The notes: generated by a model from the sequence alone, not told the origin. A stretch of DNA of 61,870 bases from Theristus sp. LFF4_11 (GCA_030248135.1 JASANC010000300.1:1-61870); one strand, 5' to 3'; numbered from the stretch's first letter, positions 1 to 13,469 are shown. A program made the numbers and translations.

Positions 1-2764
1 AACGGGTCCAATTATGAAGCAGTCTCTGATCCAGGCGACCAAACTTGTGGCTGGCTGGTGCCAAGATCAATCAACAATTCCATTGTTTTCTCTGTTGGCA
101 ACGGTATTCGTGTCTCTGTTATGCTATATTGTTGCTTCTTGCTCACAATGTGAATAATTATTTTATAAAACAATTACATCAGGAATACCTGAGTACTATG
201 AATATCATTTGGCCGGATTGGAACAAAACCTGACCGTTTCAAACGTTAACGATCCGGCTACATACAACATTACCGTTTACGACAACTTTGAAGTAACAAC
301 ATTGTTTGATTTAAGCTTTCATTATGACTTGTAATTTTCTTTGTAGCTTGAGCTTCAAGAAAATGTCAACATGATTATTACAGTCGCACAGTCAAGCGCT
401 GCTTAAGTCCACCGTGCAGCCATTGTATTCGTATGCAAATACTTCAATGGTGTCGGCAAACGTTACTGCGTTACGAGCTGCAATGCCTGAAATGCACGCA
501 ACACTGACGCCAACTGATATTGTGGAACTAGGATCAATTCTGACAATTGACGTGTTCTCTGTTACTCCTCACTTGCAATCAGTTGATGTTGCTGGTGAGT
601 AACAATTCTTTAGCTTGCTCATTGTTTGACGTCTTTCTTAACTTTCGTGTGTTTTCAGGGTGCGGCGGTGGATACTTATTTGTAACGGTTGGTAACCACA
701 GCGGATATGTAGGAACTGACGGAAAACTAAATATCACTGCTGAGCACGCTGGACACCACAATGTTACAATGACCTACTACAACACATTTGGCACTTGGAC
801 AATGCAGCACAACGAAACGGTTTGCTATTCACTTAACAACACGTCGTAAAATTCCTTCGTAAAAATGAACAGACAAACATGAATTGGGAGAGTGAAAAAA
901 ACTTAATAATTCAGATCGTCTTTGCGCTACACCTCGGTAACATTTCAACCAACGTCACACAATACACCTTGTCGTTAAACGGATCAACGTACGTGCCAGA
1001 CAAAACTGCCTGGGATGTTCCCGCATGTGGCCCCTTTATTGCTACTGACGCAAACACAACTCTTGAAATATACATCAGTCAAGGTTAATGGCGCTTCTAA
1101 TTTCTGTTGGACACCCCATGATGCAGATCACGTAAACACAGAATATACCGAGATTGATTGCAGGACAACCAGAATGGTACACGGTTGAATACGACGGAGA
1201 GATGCAGAATCTAACTGTTTCCGTTGGACAGAAAATTACAACTGTTGTGCTACCTCCTTTTTCGGTATGCAGCTGCTGCTTTTTTATTTGTTTTCCTGTT
1301 TAGTAAGTTTTTCTCTGCAACCATAGAAGATAGGCAATTTTTGAAATAAAAGAAGCTGTTTGTATTGCAGGATCTGGACACAAACAATACAAACATTGTC
1401 ATTTACGCGCAACCCCGTTATCCGAATGTTGATCCAAGCAATGTATCGATATTCTACACGCCTGCGGCAACGCAGCCTGAACTTTTTATTACGAGCAATG
1501 TGACGTCTGTTCATACAGGGCAACTGTTTTGCATAAACATTCAATCGCCTTCTTTCCGCAAAAGCACCACCTTTGGAGGTCGGTTTTGTTGATTTTACTT
1601 AAGTGCTAAAACTGACTAGAAACAAAAATGAAGCTATCTTCAAAGCAAACTTTCATAACTCGGTGGTTATAGATTGTACGAACGATTGGATTTCGCTTGA
1701 CTTTGGTGTTATAACACACAATCTGACGTCTAGTTTTGGCTGTATTTGGATAAATATGACGGGAAATTACAGCGCGACTGCGCTTTTCAAAAGCAACGCA
1801 GCAACTTTTTTTCAACAAACCAACTTTACGGTAATTCGATTTCACACATTGGCAGTAAAACTTTTATGTTGCACACACATGTTTTCCTTTTTTAACAACC
1901 AATCAAATCTACAGATCGAAGTTGTGGACGCCATAACAGTAATACAATCCGTGGTACGTGAATTCATGCTGTCAAATGGTACCAGCTTCCCACCAGACCC
2001 AGTTGCGGTTGGCACATGCGGAACCTTGCTCGCTTTGGATGCGAACAATACCATTGACGTTTGGATTGCTACTGGTCGGTGATCTTTTTTAAAACTCTCG
2101 CTCTATCTCTTGTTACTAAGCATCTCTTTTTAGGGATACCCGTTTACTATTCTGTCAACTATGACGGCATAGATTACAACTTGACAACAACGGCCAAAAA
2201 TGGAAGTTTTGTTCTGCCTCCATTCACGGTTGGTGTCATGTTAGTTCAATCTACTTGTTAAAAATATTATTTTGTTATAACTGATTTTTATTTTCCAGCA
2301 TTCAAATGTGAACAACAGTTTCACGGTCACAGCATATGCGTTACACCCCAATCTGTTTGGACCGGTTTCTGAAGTCAAGGTGTTTACCCCGGTTCTCGTA
2401 AATCCACACTGGACTTTGACAGCTGATCGAACGCTGCTACATACCGGACAGACAATTGACATCACAATTCAACTTGACTCACCGGCTTATTTAAACGGAG
2501 CTGGACCACGTAAGGGTTTTTGATTTTTGCTTTTGGTTTTTGGTTTTTTCTCTACCTTCCACCGTTTATTCATGCATTTTCGTGTATGTTTTTTTAGCAT
2601 GCGCAATGGCCACGTTCGAGATTTACATTGAAACACACGTGCTGAAAACAAATACAACTCCTCGAACGTTTACTAATATTGCGTTCAATACGGCCGGTTT
2701 TCATACGGCCAACATTACATACACAGACATTTTTGGCACCATATTCAAGATGACCAATTTAACG
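1..2764 (+). CDS. PKD-module protein, repeat unit 1 (partial)
   Basis: First of four near-identical tandem units of a giant extracellular protein; the window opens 56 bases inside its first exon. Exons: 1-103, 183-292, 384-594, 659-819, 915-1083, 1164-1264, 1371-1578, 1673-1830, 1915-2074, 2134-2228, 2299-2509, 2598-2764. All introns are GT-AG and the phases run 0-1-0-1 through three exon quartets, so a full unit is 1,911 coding bases (637 residues). The fourth exon of each quartet carries the end of a PKD-like beta-sandwich, for example AGFHTANITYTDIFGT. N-x-S/T sequons are dense, which fits an extracellular protein. The third exon has two possible acceptors (after 346 and 383); the upstream one meets an in-frame TAA, so I chose 384. 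Function is unknown beyond an adhesion or receptor ectodomain of polycystin/REJ-like type. Confidence 0.8.
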
Positions 2765-2872
2765 GTAAAATTTTCATATCTTCAAAAAATGCATTTGCTA
2801 ATTCACAAACGCAAACAGCAGAATGCAATCGATCGACTGAGAACACTTGAATAATTTTGTTTTTCTGCTCAG

Positions 2873-5690
2873 GTTCATGTGGTTGATCCGATATTGGACT
2901 TTAGCGTGCACATTCACTCTCAACTTGAGAACGGGTCCAATTATGAAGCAGTCTCTGATCCAGGCGACCAAACTTGTGGCTGGCTGGTGCCAAGATCAAT
3001 CAACAATTCCATTGTTTTCTCTGTTGGCAACGGTATTCGTGTCTCTGTTATGCTATATTGTTGCTTCTTGCTCACAATGTGAATAATTATTTTATAAAAC
3101 AATTACATCAGGAATACCTGAGTACTATGAATATCATTTGGCCGGATTGGAACAAAACCTGACCGTTTCAAACGTTAACGATCCGGCTACATACAACATT
3201 ACCGTTTACGACAACTTTGAAGTAACAACATTGTTTGATTTAAGCTTTCATTATGACTTGTAATTTTCTTTGTAGCTTGAGCTTCAAGAAAATGTCAACA
3301 TGATTATTACAGTCGCACAGTCAAGCGCTGCTTAAGTCCACCGTGCAGCCATTGTATTCGTATGCAAATACTTCAATGGTGTCGGCAAACGTTACTGCGT
3401 TACGAGCTGCAATGCCTGAAATGCACGCAACACTGACGCCAACTGATATTGTGGAACTAGGATCAATTCTGACAATTGACGTGTTCTCTGTTACTCCTCA
3501 CTTGCAATCAGTTGATGTTGCTGGTGAGTAACAATTCTTTAGCTTGCTCATTGTTTGACGTCTTTCTTAACTTTCGTGTGTTTTCAGGGTGCGGCGGTGG
3601 ATACTTATTTGTAACGGTTGGTAACCACAGCGGATATGTAGGAACTGACGGAAAACTAAATATCACTGCTGAGCACGCTGGACACCACAATGTTACAATG
3701 ACCTACTACAACACATTTGGCACTTGGACAATGCAGCACAACGAAACGGTTTGCTATTCACTTAACAACACGTCGTAAAATTCCTTCGTAAAAATGAACA
3801 GACAAACATGAATTGGGAGAGTGAAAAAAACTTAATAATTCAGATCGTCTTTGCGCTACACCTCGGTAACATTTCAACCAACGTCACACAATACACCTTG
3901 TCGTTAAACGGATCAACGTACGTGCCAGACAAAACTGCCTGGGATGTTCCCGCATGTGGCCCCTTTATTGCTACTGACGCAAACACAACTCTTGAAATAT
4001 ACATCAGTCAAGGTTAATGGCGCTTCTAATTTCTGTTGGACACCCCATGATGCAGATCACGTAAACACAGAATATACCGAGATTGATTGCAGGACAACCA
4101 GAATGGTACACGGTTGAATACGACGGAGAGATGCAGAATCTAACCGTTTCCGTTGGACAAAAAATAACAACTGTTGTGCTGCCTCCTTTTTCGGTATGCA
4201 GCTGCTGCTTTTTTATTTGTTTTTCTGTTTAGTAAGTTTTTCTCTGCAACCATAGAAGATAGACAATTTTTGAAATAAAAGAAGCTGTTTGTATTGCAGG
4301 ATCTGGACACAAACAATACAAACATTGTCATTTACGCGCAACCCCGTTATCCGAATGTTGATCCAAGCAATGTATCGATATTCTTCACACCTGCGGCAAT
4401 GCAGCCTAAACTTTTTATCACGAGCAACGTGACGTCTGTTCATACAGGGCAACTGTTTTGCGTAAACATTCAATCGCCTTCATTCCGCAAAAGCACCACC
4501 TTTGGAGGTCGGTTTTGTTGATTTTCTTAAGGACAAAAAGACTAAAAGTAAGCCCAAAACGCAATTTAAAAATGTAAACTTTTGAAATTGATGTTTAGAT
4601 TGCACGAACGATTGGATTTTGCTTGACTTTGGTGTTATAACACACAATCTGACGTCTAGTTTCGGCTGTATTTGGATAAATATGACGGGAAATTACAGCG
4701 CGACTGCGCTTTTCAAAAGCAACGCAGCAACTTTTTTTCAACAAACCAACTTTACGGTAATTCGATTTCACACATTGGCAGTAAAACTTTTATGTTGCAC
4801 ACACATGTTTTCCTTTTTTAACAACCAATCAAATCTACAGATCGAAGTTGTGGACGCCATAACAGTAATACAATCCGTGGTACGTGAATTCATGCTGTCA
4901 AATGGTACCAGCTTCCCACCAGACCCAGTTGCGGTTGGCACATGCGGAACCTTGCTCGCTTTGGATGCGAACAATACCATTGACGTTTGGATTGCTACTG
5001 GTCGGTGATCTTTTTTAAAACTCTCGCTCTATCTCTTGTTACTAAGCATCTCTTTTTAGGGATACCCGTTTACTATTCTGTCAACTATGACGGCATAGAT
5101 TACAACTTGACAACAACGGCCAAAAATGGAAGTTTTGTTCTGCCTCCATTCACGGTTGGTGTCATGTTAGTTCAATCTACTTGTTAAAAATATTATTTTG
5201 TTATAACTGATTTTTATTTTCCAGCATTCAAATGTGAACAACAGTTTCACGGTCACAGCATATGCGTTACACCCCAATCTGTTTGGACCGGTTTCTGAAG
5301 TCAAGGTGTTTACCCCGGTTCTCGTAAATCCACACTGGACTTTGACAGCTGATCGAACGCTGCTACATACCGGACAGACAATTGACATCACAATTCAACT
5401 TGACTCACCGGCTTATTTAAACGGAGCTGGACCACGTAAGGGTTTTTGATTTTTGCTTTTGGTTTTTGGTTTTTTCTCTACCTTCCACCGTTTATTCATG
5501 CATTTTCGTGTATGTTTTTTTAGCATGCGCAATGGCCACGTTCGAGATTTACATTGAAACACACGTGCTGAAAACAAATACAACTCCTCGAACGTTTACT
5601 AATATTGCGTTCAATACGGCCGGTTTTCATACGGCCAACATTACATACACAGACATTTTTGGCACCGTATTCAAGATGACCAATTTGACG
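2873..5690 (+). CDS. PKD-module protein, repeat unit 2
   Basis: Second tandem unit and the first complete one, continuing the reading frame of unit 1 in phase 0. Exons are those of unit 1 shifted by 2,929 for the first seven and by 2,926 for the last five, so it begins at 2,873 (acceptor CTGCTCAG) and its last exon ends at 5,690. It encodes 637 residues in three modules of 214, 212 and 211 residues. Introns are as conserved as exons, so the duplication is recent or is kept uniform by conversion. It differs from unit 1 mainly in one patch around its seventh exon and the following intron (about 4,370-4,600), where it matches units 3 and 4 instead. Confidence 0.82.
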
Positions 5691-5798
5691 GTAAAATTTT
5701 TATATATTCAAAAAATGCATTTGCTAATTCACAAACGCAAACAGCAGAATGCAATCGATCGACTGAGAACACTTGAATAATTTTGTTTTTCTGCTCAG

Positions 5799-8615
5799 GT
5801 TCATGTGGTTGATCCGATATTGGACTTTAGCGTGCACATTCACTCTCAACTTGAGAACGGGTCCAATTATGAAGCAGTCTCTGATCCAGGCGACCAAACT
5901 TGTGGCTGGCTGGTGCCAAGATCAATCAACAATTCCATTGTTTTCTCTGTTGGCAACGGTATTCGTGTCTCTGTTATGCTATATTGTTGCTTCTTGCTCA
6001 CAATGTGAATAATTATTTTATAAAACAATTACATCAGGAATACCTGAGTACTATGAATATCATTTGGCCGGATTGGAACAAAACCTGACCGTTTCAAACG
6101 TTAACGATCCGGCTACATACAACATTACCGTTTACGACAACTTTGAAGTAACAACATTGTTTGATTTAAGCTTTCATTATGACTTGTAATTTTCTTTGTA
6201 GCTTGAGCTTCAAGAAAATGTCAACATGATTATTACAGTCGCACAGTCAAGCGCTGCTTAAGTCCACCGTGCAGCCATTGTATTCGTATGCAAATACTTC
6301 AATGGTGTCGGCAAACGTTACTGCGTTACGAGCTGCAATGCCTGAAATGCACGCAACACTGACGCCAACTGATATTGTGGAACTAGGATCAATTCTGACA
6401 ATTGACGTGTTCTCTGTTACTCCTCACTTGCAATCAGTTGATGTTGCTGGTGAGTAACAATTCTTTAGCTTGCTCATTGTTTGACGTCTTTCTTAACTTT
6501 CGTGTGTTTTCAGGGTGCGGCGGTGGATACTTATTTGTAACGGTTGGTAACCACAGCGGATATGTAGGAACTGACGGAAAACTAAATATCACTGCTGAGC
6601 ACGCTGGACACCACAATGTTACAATGACCTACTACAACACATTTGGCACTTGGACAATGCAGCACAACGAAACGGTTTGCTATTCACTTAACAACACGTC
6701 GTAAAATTCCTTCGTAAAAATGAACAGACAAACATGAATTGGGAGAGTGAAAAAAACTTAATAATTCAGATCGTCTTTGCGCTACACCTCGGTAACATTT
6801 CAACCAACGTCACACAATACACCTTGTCGTTAAACGGATCAACGTACGTGCCAGACAAAACTGCCTGGGATGTTCCCGCATGTGGCCCCTTTATTGCTAC
6901 TGACGCAAACACAACTCTTGAAATATACATCAGTCAAGGTTAATGGCGCTTCTAATTTCTGTTGGACACCCCATGATGCAGATCACGTAAACACAGAATA
7001 TACCGAGATTGATTGCAGGACAACCAGAATGGTACACGGTTGAATACGACGGAGAGATGCAGAATCTAACTGTTTCCGTTGGACAGAAAATTACAACTGT
7101 TGTGCTACCTCCTTTTTCGGTATGCAGCTGCTGCTTTTTTATTTGTTTTCCTGTTTAGTAAGTTTTTCTCTGCAACCATAGAAGATAGGCAATTTTTGAA
7201 ATAAAAGAAGCTGTTTGTATTGCAGGATCTGGACACAAACAATACAAACATTGTCATTTACGCGCAACCCCGTTATCCGAATGTTGATCCAAGCAATGTA
7301 TCGATATTCTTCACACCTGCGGCAATGCAGCCTAAACTTTTTATCACGAGCAACGTGACGTCTGTTCATACAGGGCAACTGTTTTGCGTAAACATTCAAT
7401 CGCCTTCATTCCGCAAAAGCACCACCTTTGGAGGTCGGTTTTGTTGATTTTATTAAAAACAAAAAGTCTAAAAGTAGGCCCAAAACGCAATTTAAAAACG
7501 TAAACTTTTGAAATTGATGTTTAGATTGCACGAACGATTGGATTTTGCTTGACTTTGGTGTTATAACACACAATCTGACGTCTAGTTTCGGCTGCATTTG
7601 GATAAATATGACGGGAAATTACAGCGCGAGTGCGCTTTTCAAAAGCAACGCAGCAACTTTTTTTCAACAAACCAACTTTACGGTAATTCGATTTCACACA
7701 TTGGCAGTAAAACTTTTATGTTGCACACACATGTTTTCCTTTTTTAACAACCAATCAAATCTACAGATCGAAGTTGTGGACGCCATAACAGTAATACAAT
7801 CCGTGGTACGTGAATTCATGCTGTCAAATGGTACCAGCTTCCCACCAGACCCAGTTGCGGTTGGCACATGCGGAACCTTGCTCGCTTTGGATGCGAACAA
7901 TACCATTGACGTTTGGATTGCTACTGGTCGGTGATCTTTTTTAAAACTCTCGCTCTATCTCTTGTTACTAAGCATCTCTTTTTAGGGATACCCGTTTACT
8001 ATTCTGTCAACTATGACGGCATAGATTACAACTTGACAACAACGGCCAAAAATGGAAGTTTTGTTCTGCCTCCATTCACGGTTGGTGTCATGTTAGTTCA
8101 ATCTACTTGTTAAAAATATTATTTTGTTATAACTGATTTTTATTTTCCAGCATTCAAATGTGAACAACAGTTTCACGGTCACAGCATATGCGTTACACCC
8201 CAATCTGTTTGGACCGGTTTCTGAAGTCAAGGTGTTTACCCCGGTTCTCGTAAATCCGCACTGGACTTTGACAGCTGATCGAACGCTGCTACATACCGGA
8301 CAGACAATTGACATCACAATTCAACTTGACTCACCGGCTTATTTAAACGGAACTGGACCACGTAAGGGTTTTTGATTTTTGCTTTTGGTTTTTGGTTTTT
8401 TCTCTACCTTCCACCGTTTATTCATGCATTTTCGTGTATGTTTTTTAGCATGCGCAATGGCCACGTTCGAGATTTACATTGAAACACACGTGCTGAAAAC
8501 AAATACAACTCCTCGAACGTTTACTAATATTGCGTTCAATACGGCCGGTTTTCATTCGGCCAACATTACATACACAGACATTTTTGGCACCATATTCAAG
8601 ATGACCAATTTGACG
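5799..8615 (+). CDS. PKD-module protein, repeat unit 3
   Basis: Third tandem unit, 2,925 bases from exon 1 to the next exon 1. Exons are those of unit 1 shifted by 5,855 (first seven), by 5,852 (the next four) and by 5,851 (the last, 8,449-8,615). The frame is open across all twelve exons. Only scattered substitutions separate it from unit 2, for example Ala to Thr near 8,351 in the eleventh exon and a Ser codon in place of Thr near 7,629. The role is the same as its neighbours: three PKD-like modules in a long extracellular stalk. Confidence 0.82.
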
Positions 8616-8723
8616 GTAAAATTTTCATATCTTCAAAAAATGCATTTGCTAATTCAAAAACGCAAACAGCAGAATGCAATCGATCGACTGAGAACACTTG
8701 AATAATTTTGTTTTTCTGCTCAG

Positions 8724-11268
8724 GTTCATGTGGTTGATCCGATATTGGACTTTAGCGTGCACATTCACTCTCAACTTGAGAACGGGTCCAATTATGAGGC
8801 AGTCTCTGATCCAGGCGACCAAACTTGTGGCTGGCTGGTGCCAAGATCAATCAACAATTCCATTGTTTTCTCTGTTGGCAACGGTATTCGTGTCTCTGTT
8901 ATGCCATATTGTTGCTTCTTGCTCACAATGTGAATAATTATTTTATAAAACAATTACATCAGGAATACCTGAGTACTATGAATATCATTTGGCCGGATTG
9001 GATCAAAACCTGACCGTTTCAAACGTTAACGATCCGGCTACATACAACATTACCGTTTACGACAACTTTGAAGTAAAAACATTGTTTGATTTAAGCTTTC
9101 ATTATGACTTGTAATTTTCTTTGTAGCTTGAGCTTCAAGAAAATGTCAACATGATTATTACAGTCACACAGTCAAGCGCTGCTTAAGTCCACCGTGCAGC
9201 CATTGTATTCGTATGCAAATACTTCAATGGTGTCGGCAAACGTTACTGCGTTACGAGCTGCAATGCCTGAAATGCACGCAACACTGACGCCAACTGATAT
9301 TGTGGAACTAGGATCAATTCTGACAATTGACGTGTTCTCTGTTACTCCTCACTTGCAATCAGTTGATGTTGCTGGTGAGTAACAATTCTTTAGCTTGCTC
9401 ATTGTTTGACGTCTTTCTTAACTTTCGTGTGTTTTCAGGGTGCGGCGGTGGATACTTATTTGTAACGGTTGGTAACCACAGCGGATATGTAGGAACTGAC
9501 GGAAAACTAAATATCACTGCTGAGCACGCTGGACACCACAATGTTACAATGACCTACTACAACACATTTGGCACTTGGACAATGCAGCACAACGAAACGG
9601 TTTGCTATTCACTTAACAACACGTCGTAAAATTCCTTCGTAAAAATGAACAGACAAACATGAATTGGGAGAGTGAAAAAAAATTAATAATTCAGATCGTC
9701 TTTGCGCTACACCTCGGTAACATTTCAACCAACGTCACACAATACACCTTGTCGTTAAACGGATCAACGTACGTGCCAGACAAAACTGCCTGGGATGTTC
9801 CCGCATGTGGCCCCTTTATTGCTACTGACGCAAACACAACTCTTGAAATATACATCAGTCAAGGTTAATGGCGCTTCTAATTTCTGTTGGACACCCCATG
9901 ATGCAGATCACGTAAACACAGAATATACCGAGATTGATTGCAGGACAACCAGAATGGTACACGGTTGAATACGACGGAGAGATGCAGAATCTAACTGTTT
10001 CCGTTGGACAAAAAATAACAACTGTTGGCGCCGGGGGTTTTGGGAGGGAAAGGGGGGGGAAAGGGGGGGGCAGCCTAAACTTTTATCACGAGAGGGTCTG
10101 TTCATACAGGGCAACTGTTTTGGGTAAATTTCATCGGGATTTAAAAACTAAACTTTTGCTAATTGATGTTTAGATTGCACGAACGATTGGATTTTGCTTG
10201 ACTTTGGTGTTATAACACACAATCTGACGTCTAGTTTCGGCTGTATTTGGATAAATATGACGGGAAATTACAGCGCGAGTGCGCTTTTCAAAAGCAACGC
10301 AGCAACTTTTTTTCAACAAACCAACTTTACGGTAATTCGATTTCACACATTGGCAGTAAAACTTTTATGTTGCACACACATGTTTTCCTTTTTTAACAAC
10401 CAATCAAATCTACAGATCGAAGTTGTGGACGCCATAACAGTAATACAATCCGTGGTACGTGAATTCATGCTGTCAAATGGTACCAGCTTCCCACCAGACC
10501 CAGTTGCGGTTGGCACATGCGGAACCTTGCTCGCTTTGGATGCGAACAATACCATTGACGTTTGGATTGCTACTGGTCGGTGATCTTTTTTAAAACTCTC
10601 GCTCTCTCTCTTGTTACTATGCATCTCTTTTTAGGGATACCCGTTTACTATTCTGTCAACTATGACGGCATAGATTACAACTTGACAACAACGGCCAAAA
10701 ATGGAAGTTTTGTTCTGCCTCCATTCACGGTTGGTGTCATGTTAGTTCAATCTACTTGTTAAAAATATTATTTTGTTATAACTGATTTTTATTTTCCAGC
10801 ATTCAAATGTGAACAACAGTTTCACGGTCACAGCATATGCGTTACACCCCAATCTGTTTGGACCGGTTTCTGAAGTCAAGGTGTTTACCCCGGTTCTCGT
10901 AAATCCGCACTGGACTTTGACAGCTGATCGAACGCTGCTACATACCGGACAGACAATTGACATCACAATTCAACTTGACTCACCGGCTTATTTAAACGGA
11001 ACTGGACCACGTAAGGGTTTTTGATTTTTGCTTTTGGTTTTTGGTTTTTTCTCTAACTTCCACCGTTTATTCATGCATTTTCGTGTATGTTTTTTTTTTA
11101 GCATGCGCAATGGCCACGTTCGAGATTTACATTGAAACACACGTGCTGAAAACAAATACAACTCCTCGAACGTTTACTAATATTGCGTTCAATACGGCCG
11201 GTTTTCATACGGCCAACATTACATACACAGACATTTTTGGCACCGTATTTAAGATGACCAATTTGACG
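8724..11268 (+). CDS. PKD-module protein, repeat unit 4 (damaged in the middle)
   Basis: Fourth tandem unit, about 270 bases shorter than the others. Readable exons: 8,724-8,883, 8,963-9,072, 9,164-9,374, 9,439-9,599, 9,695-9,863, the start of the sixth from 9,944, then 10,174-10,331, 10,416-10,575, 10,635-10,729, 10,800-11,010 and 11,102-11,268. After about 10,025 the sixth exon runs into a G-rich stretch, and the seventh exon survives only as scraps (CAGCCTAAAC, CATACAGGGCAACTG) with gaps. Skipping exons 6-7 would change the frame (101+208 bases, divisible by three, but the phases 1 and 1 still join), so an mRNA lacking both would stay in frame. The damage looks more like consensus error than a clean deletion. 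Confidence 0.7.
10026..10110. other. G-rich patch, probable consensus error
   Basis: Inside repeat unit 4 the sequence changes abruptly to GGCGCCGGGGG followed by long G runs, then resumes as fragments of the expected exon with missing bases. The three sister units have no such sequence. Collapsed or poorly polished tandem-repeat sequence is the simplest reading; a real deletion with filler DNA is possible. Confidence 0.6.
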
Positions 11269-11377
11269 GTAAAATTTTTATATCTTCAAAAAATGCATTT
11301 GCTAATTCACAAACGCAAACAGCAGAATGCAATCGATCGACTGAGAACACTTGAATAATTTTGTTTTTTCTGCTCAG

Positions 11378-12246
11378 GTTCATGTGGTTGACCCGATATT
11401 AGACTTTAGCGTGCACATTCACTCTCAACTTGAGAACGGGTCCAATTATGAAGCAGTCTCTGATCCAGGCGACCAAACTTGTGGCTGGCTGGTGCCAAGA
11501 TCAATCAACAATTCTATTGTTTTCTCTGTTGGCAACGGTATTCGTGTCTTTGTTATGCCATTTTGGTGCTTCTGTCTCACAATGTGGATAATTTTTGAAA
11601 CAATTACTTCAGGAATACCTGAGTACTATGAATATCATTTGGCCGGATTTGATCAGAACGTGACCGTTTCAGACGTTAACGATCCGGCTACATACAACAT
11701 TACCGTTTACGACAACTTTGAAGTAAAGACATTGTCTGATTTAAGCTTTCATCATGACTTGTAAAATTCTGTGGGTTTAGCTTTAACAAAATGTCAACAT
11801 GTTTATTACAGTCACACAGTCAAGCGCTGCTGAAATCCACCGTGCAGCCATTGTATTCGTATGCAAATACTTCAATAGTGTCAGCAAACCTTACTGTGTT
11901 ACGAGCTACAATGCCTGAAATGCACGCAATACTGACGCCAAGTGATGTTGTGGAACCAGATTCCACTGTTACAATAGACGTTTTTTCTGTTACTCCTCAT
12001 TTACGGTCAATTGATGTGTCGGGTAAGATATATTGCCAAACAATAGTTCTGATAACATAAGTCTCAATTTTTCTTATTGATTCAGGATGTGGCGGTGGAT
12101 TTCTACGAATAACAATTGGTAATCATAGTGGATACATGGGCGATGGTGGAAACGTAACCATAACAGCTAGAGAAGCCGGCCACTACAATGTTACACTACT
12201 ATATACAAACATATTTGGCTCTTGGATGACACAACTAAACACTTCG
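11378..12246 (+). CDS. PKD-module protein, diverged module after the tandem array
   Basis: The first quartet of a fifth unit: exons 11,378-11,537, 11,613-11,722, 11,812-12,022 and 12,086-12,246, with the same lengths (160, 110, 211, 161) and phases as units 1-4. It is nearly identical up to about 11,560 and then diverges steadily, with changed introns and many coding substitutions. Several are synonymous: CTT-AAG-TCC in units 1-4 is CTG-AAA-TCC here, both Leu-Lys-Ser. That supports the chosen frame and the internal acceptor of the third exon. This is where the homogenised array ends. Confidence 0.8.
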
Positions 12247-12302
12247 GTAACATTCATAAAAATTAAACTGCTCTATTTGTTTTTATAAACCGGTATTTCT
12301 AG

Positions 12303-13408
12303 ATTGTGTTTGCCGAATACATAACTGGATTAAACTTAACTGCCACGATACTGTATTCGAACGGATCCAGTGGTCCCCCGTTACCTCCACCAGATCCAAC
12401 GGGCAGCTGCAAACTACCTGTAGTGCCGCGGGGCAGGAACACTACATTTTTTATAACAGCAGTTACAGGTTTCGTTTTTAGCTTTTAAAAGCGTTATCAT
12501 TATTATCCATTTTTAGGGTTGTGCGACTCATTGCGTTATCAGACATAGACAGAAAAGAAAGAAAACAGTTTCAGTTTCTATGTTTCTATGTGAACCGGCC
12601 CCGTTTCGAGGAATACTCTGATCACTTTATCTATTTTAAATTCGCGTATCACGTATGAAACTGCTTGCCTACAAAGACGCAATACGTCTCGGAAACAAAA
12701 AATAATAATCGTTGGAACAAATTTACTCACTACAATAGGTCACGTAGAAATGTACGAGATTTACGCAGATGGCGTCTGGCACAACATTTCTCTGGATTCA
12801 GATTTTACGAACTTGTCACAAAATTTTACTGAAAACTTTGTGGTTTGTACTACTTAGATTTTTTTTTCTATTTTATTCAGGTGTGTTGTGATTTTGTCAG
12901 ATCTAAACAAAATTTTTTTGTAGTCTCACGGCGACGCAACTAATGTAACATTAAAAGTGACGGCTTGGTCGCCATACAATCCAATTATTTCGTCTGTCGA
13001 TGTTGTTAAACATTACGATCCTGTTCTTGCTGATACATCGTTAAGCTTGAGCCTTGAACCATCTGGAGCTACATATTTGCAAGGTGACCAGGTTCGAATG
13101 CAGATCGAATCAGATCCTCAACTGCTGCCCTTTGATCTAAGATGTTTGTGACTTTTGCTTTTTTTTATCTTGAATTTAAGAATCACATAGAAACTGTATC
13201 TTTGAAAATAGCTTTTATTGCAGCGTGTTTGAATACGTCTTTTGCCGTTTCGTTTCTTGGCAACTCGTGGAACGATTCGTATTATTGGAAAGAGTACTTC
13301 GGTAGCATTCCAAACGGCACTGTGGTTTTAAACATAACGGGCGCCTTCACGCTGTCAGCCGAATTTACTAATTTGTTTCACTCGATCTCTTTCTCCAACC
13401 TGTCGAGT
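12303..13408 (+). CDS. PKD-module protein, sixth module
   Basis: A clearly diverged quartet: exons 12,303-12,468, 12,739-12,842, 12,924-13,143 and 13,224-13,408, again phases 0-1, 1-0, 0-1, 1-0. The residues still follow the pattern of the array: a Cys near the end of the first exon, Tyr-rich start of the second (MYEIYADG), a hydrophobic strand late in the third, and a conserved Cys at the start of the fourth. The donor of the third exon (GTTTGT at 13,144) is weak but fits the phase. The fourth exon ends later than in its sisters, so its 3' border is less certain. Confidence 0.65.
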
Positions 13409-13469
13409 GTTAGCATTTTTTTTCAGTTGCTCTTTAACACACAAGAAAAACGCTACGAACTGAAATAGT

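Noticed and set aside
346..402. Longer form of the third module exon starting at the upstream acceptor
   Set aside because: The phase-0 frame hits TAA at 403-405 in all four units; synonymous changes in the fifth unit support the internal acceptor.
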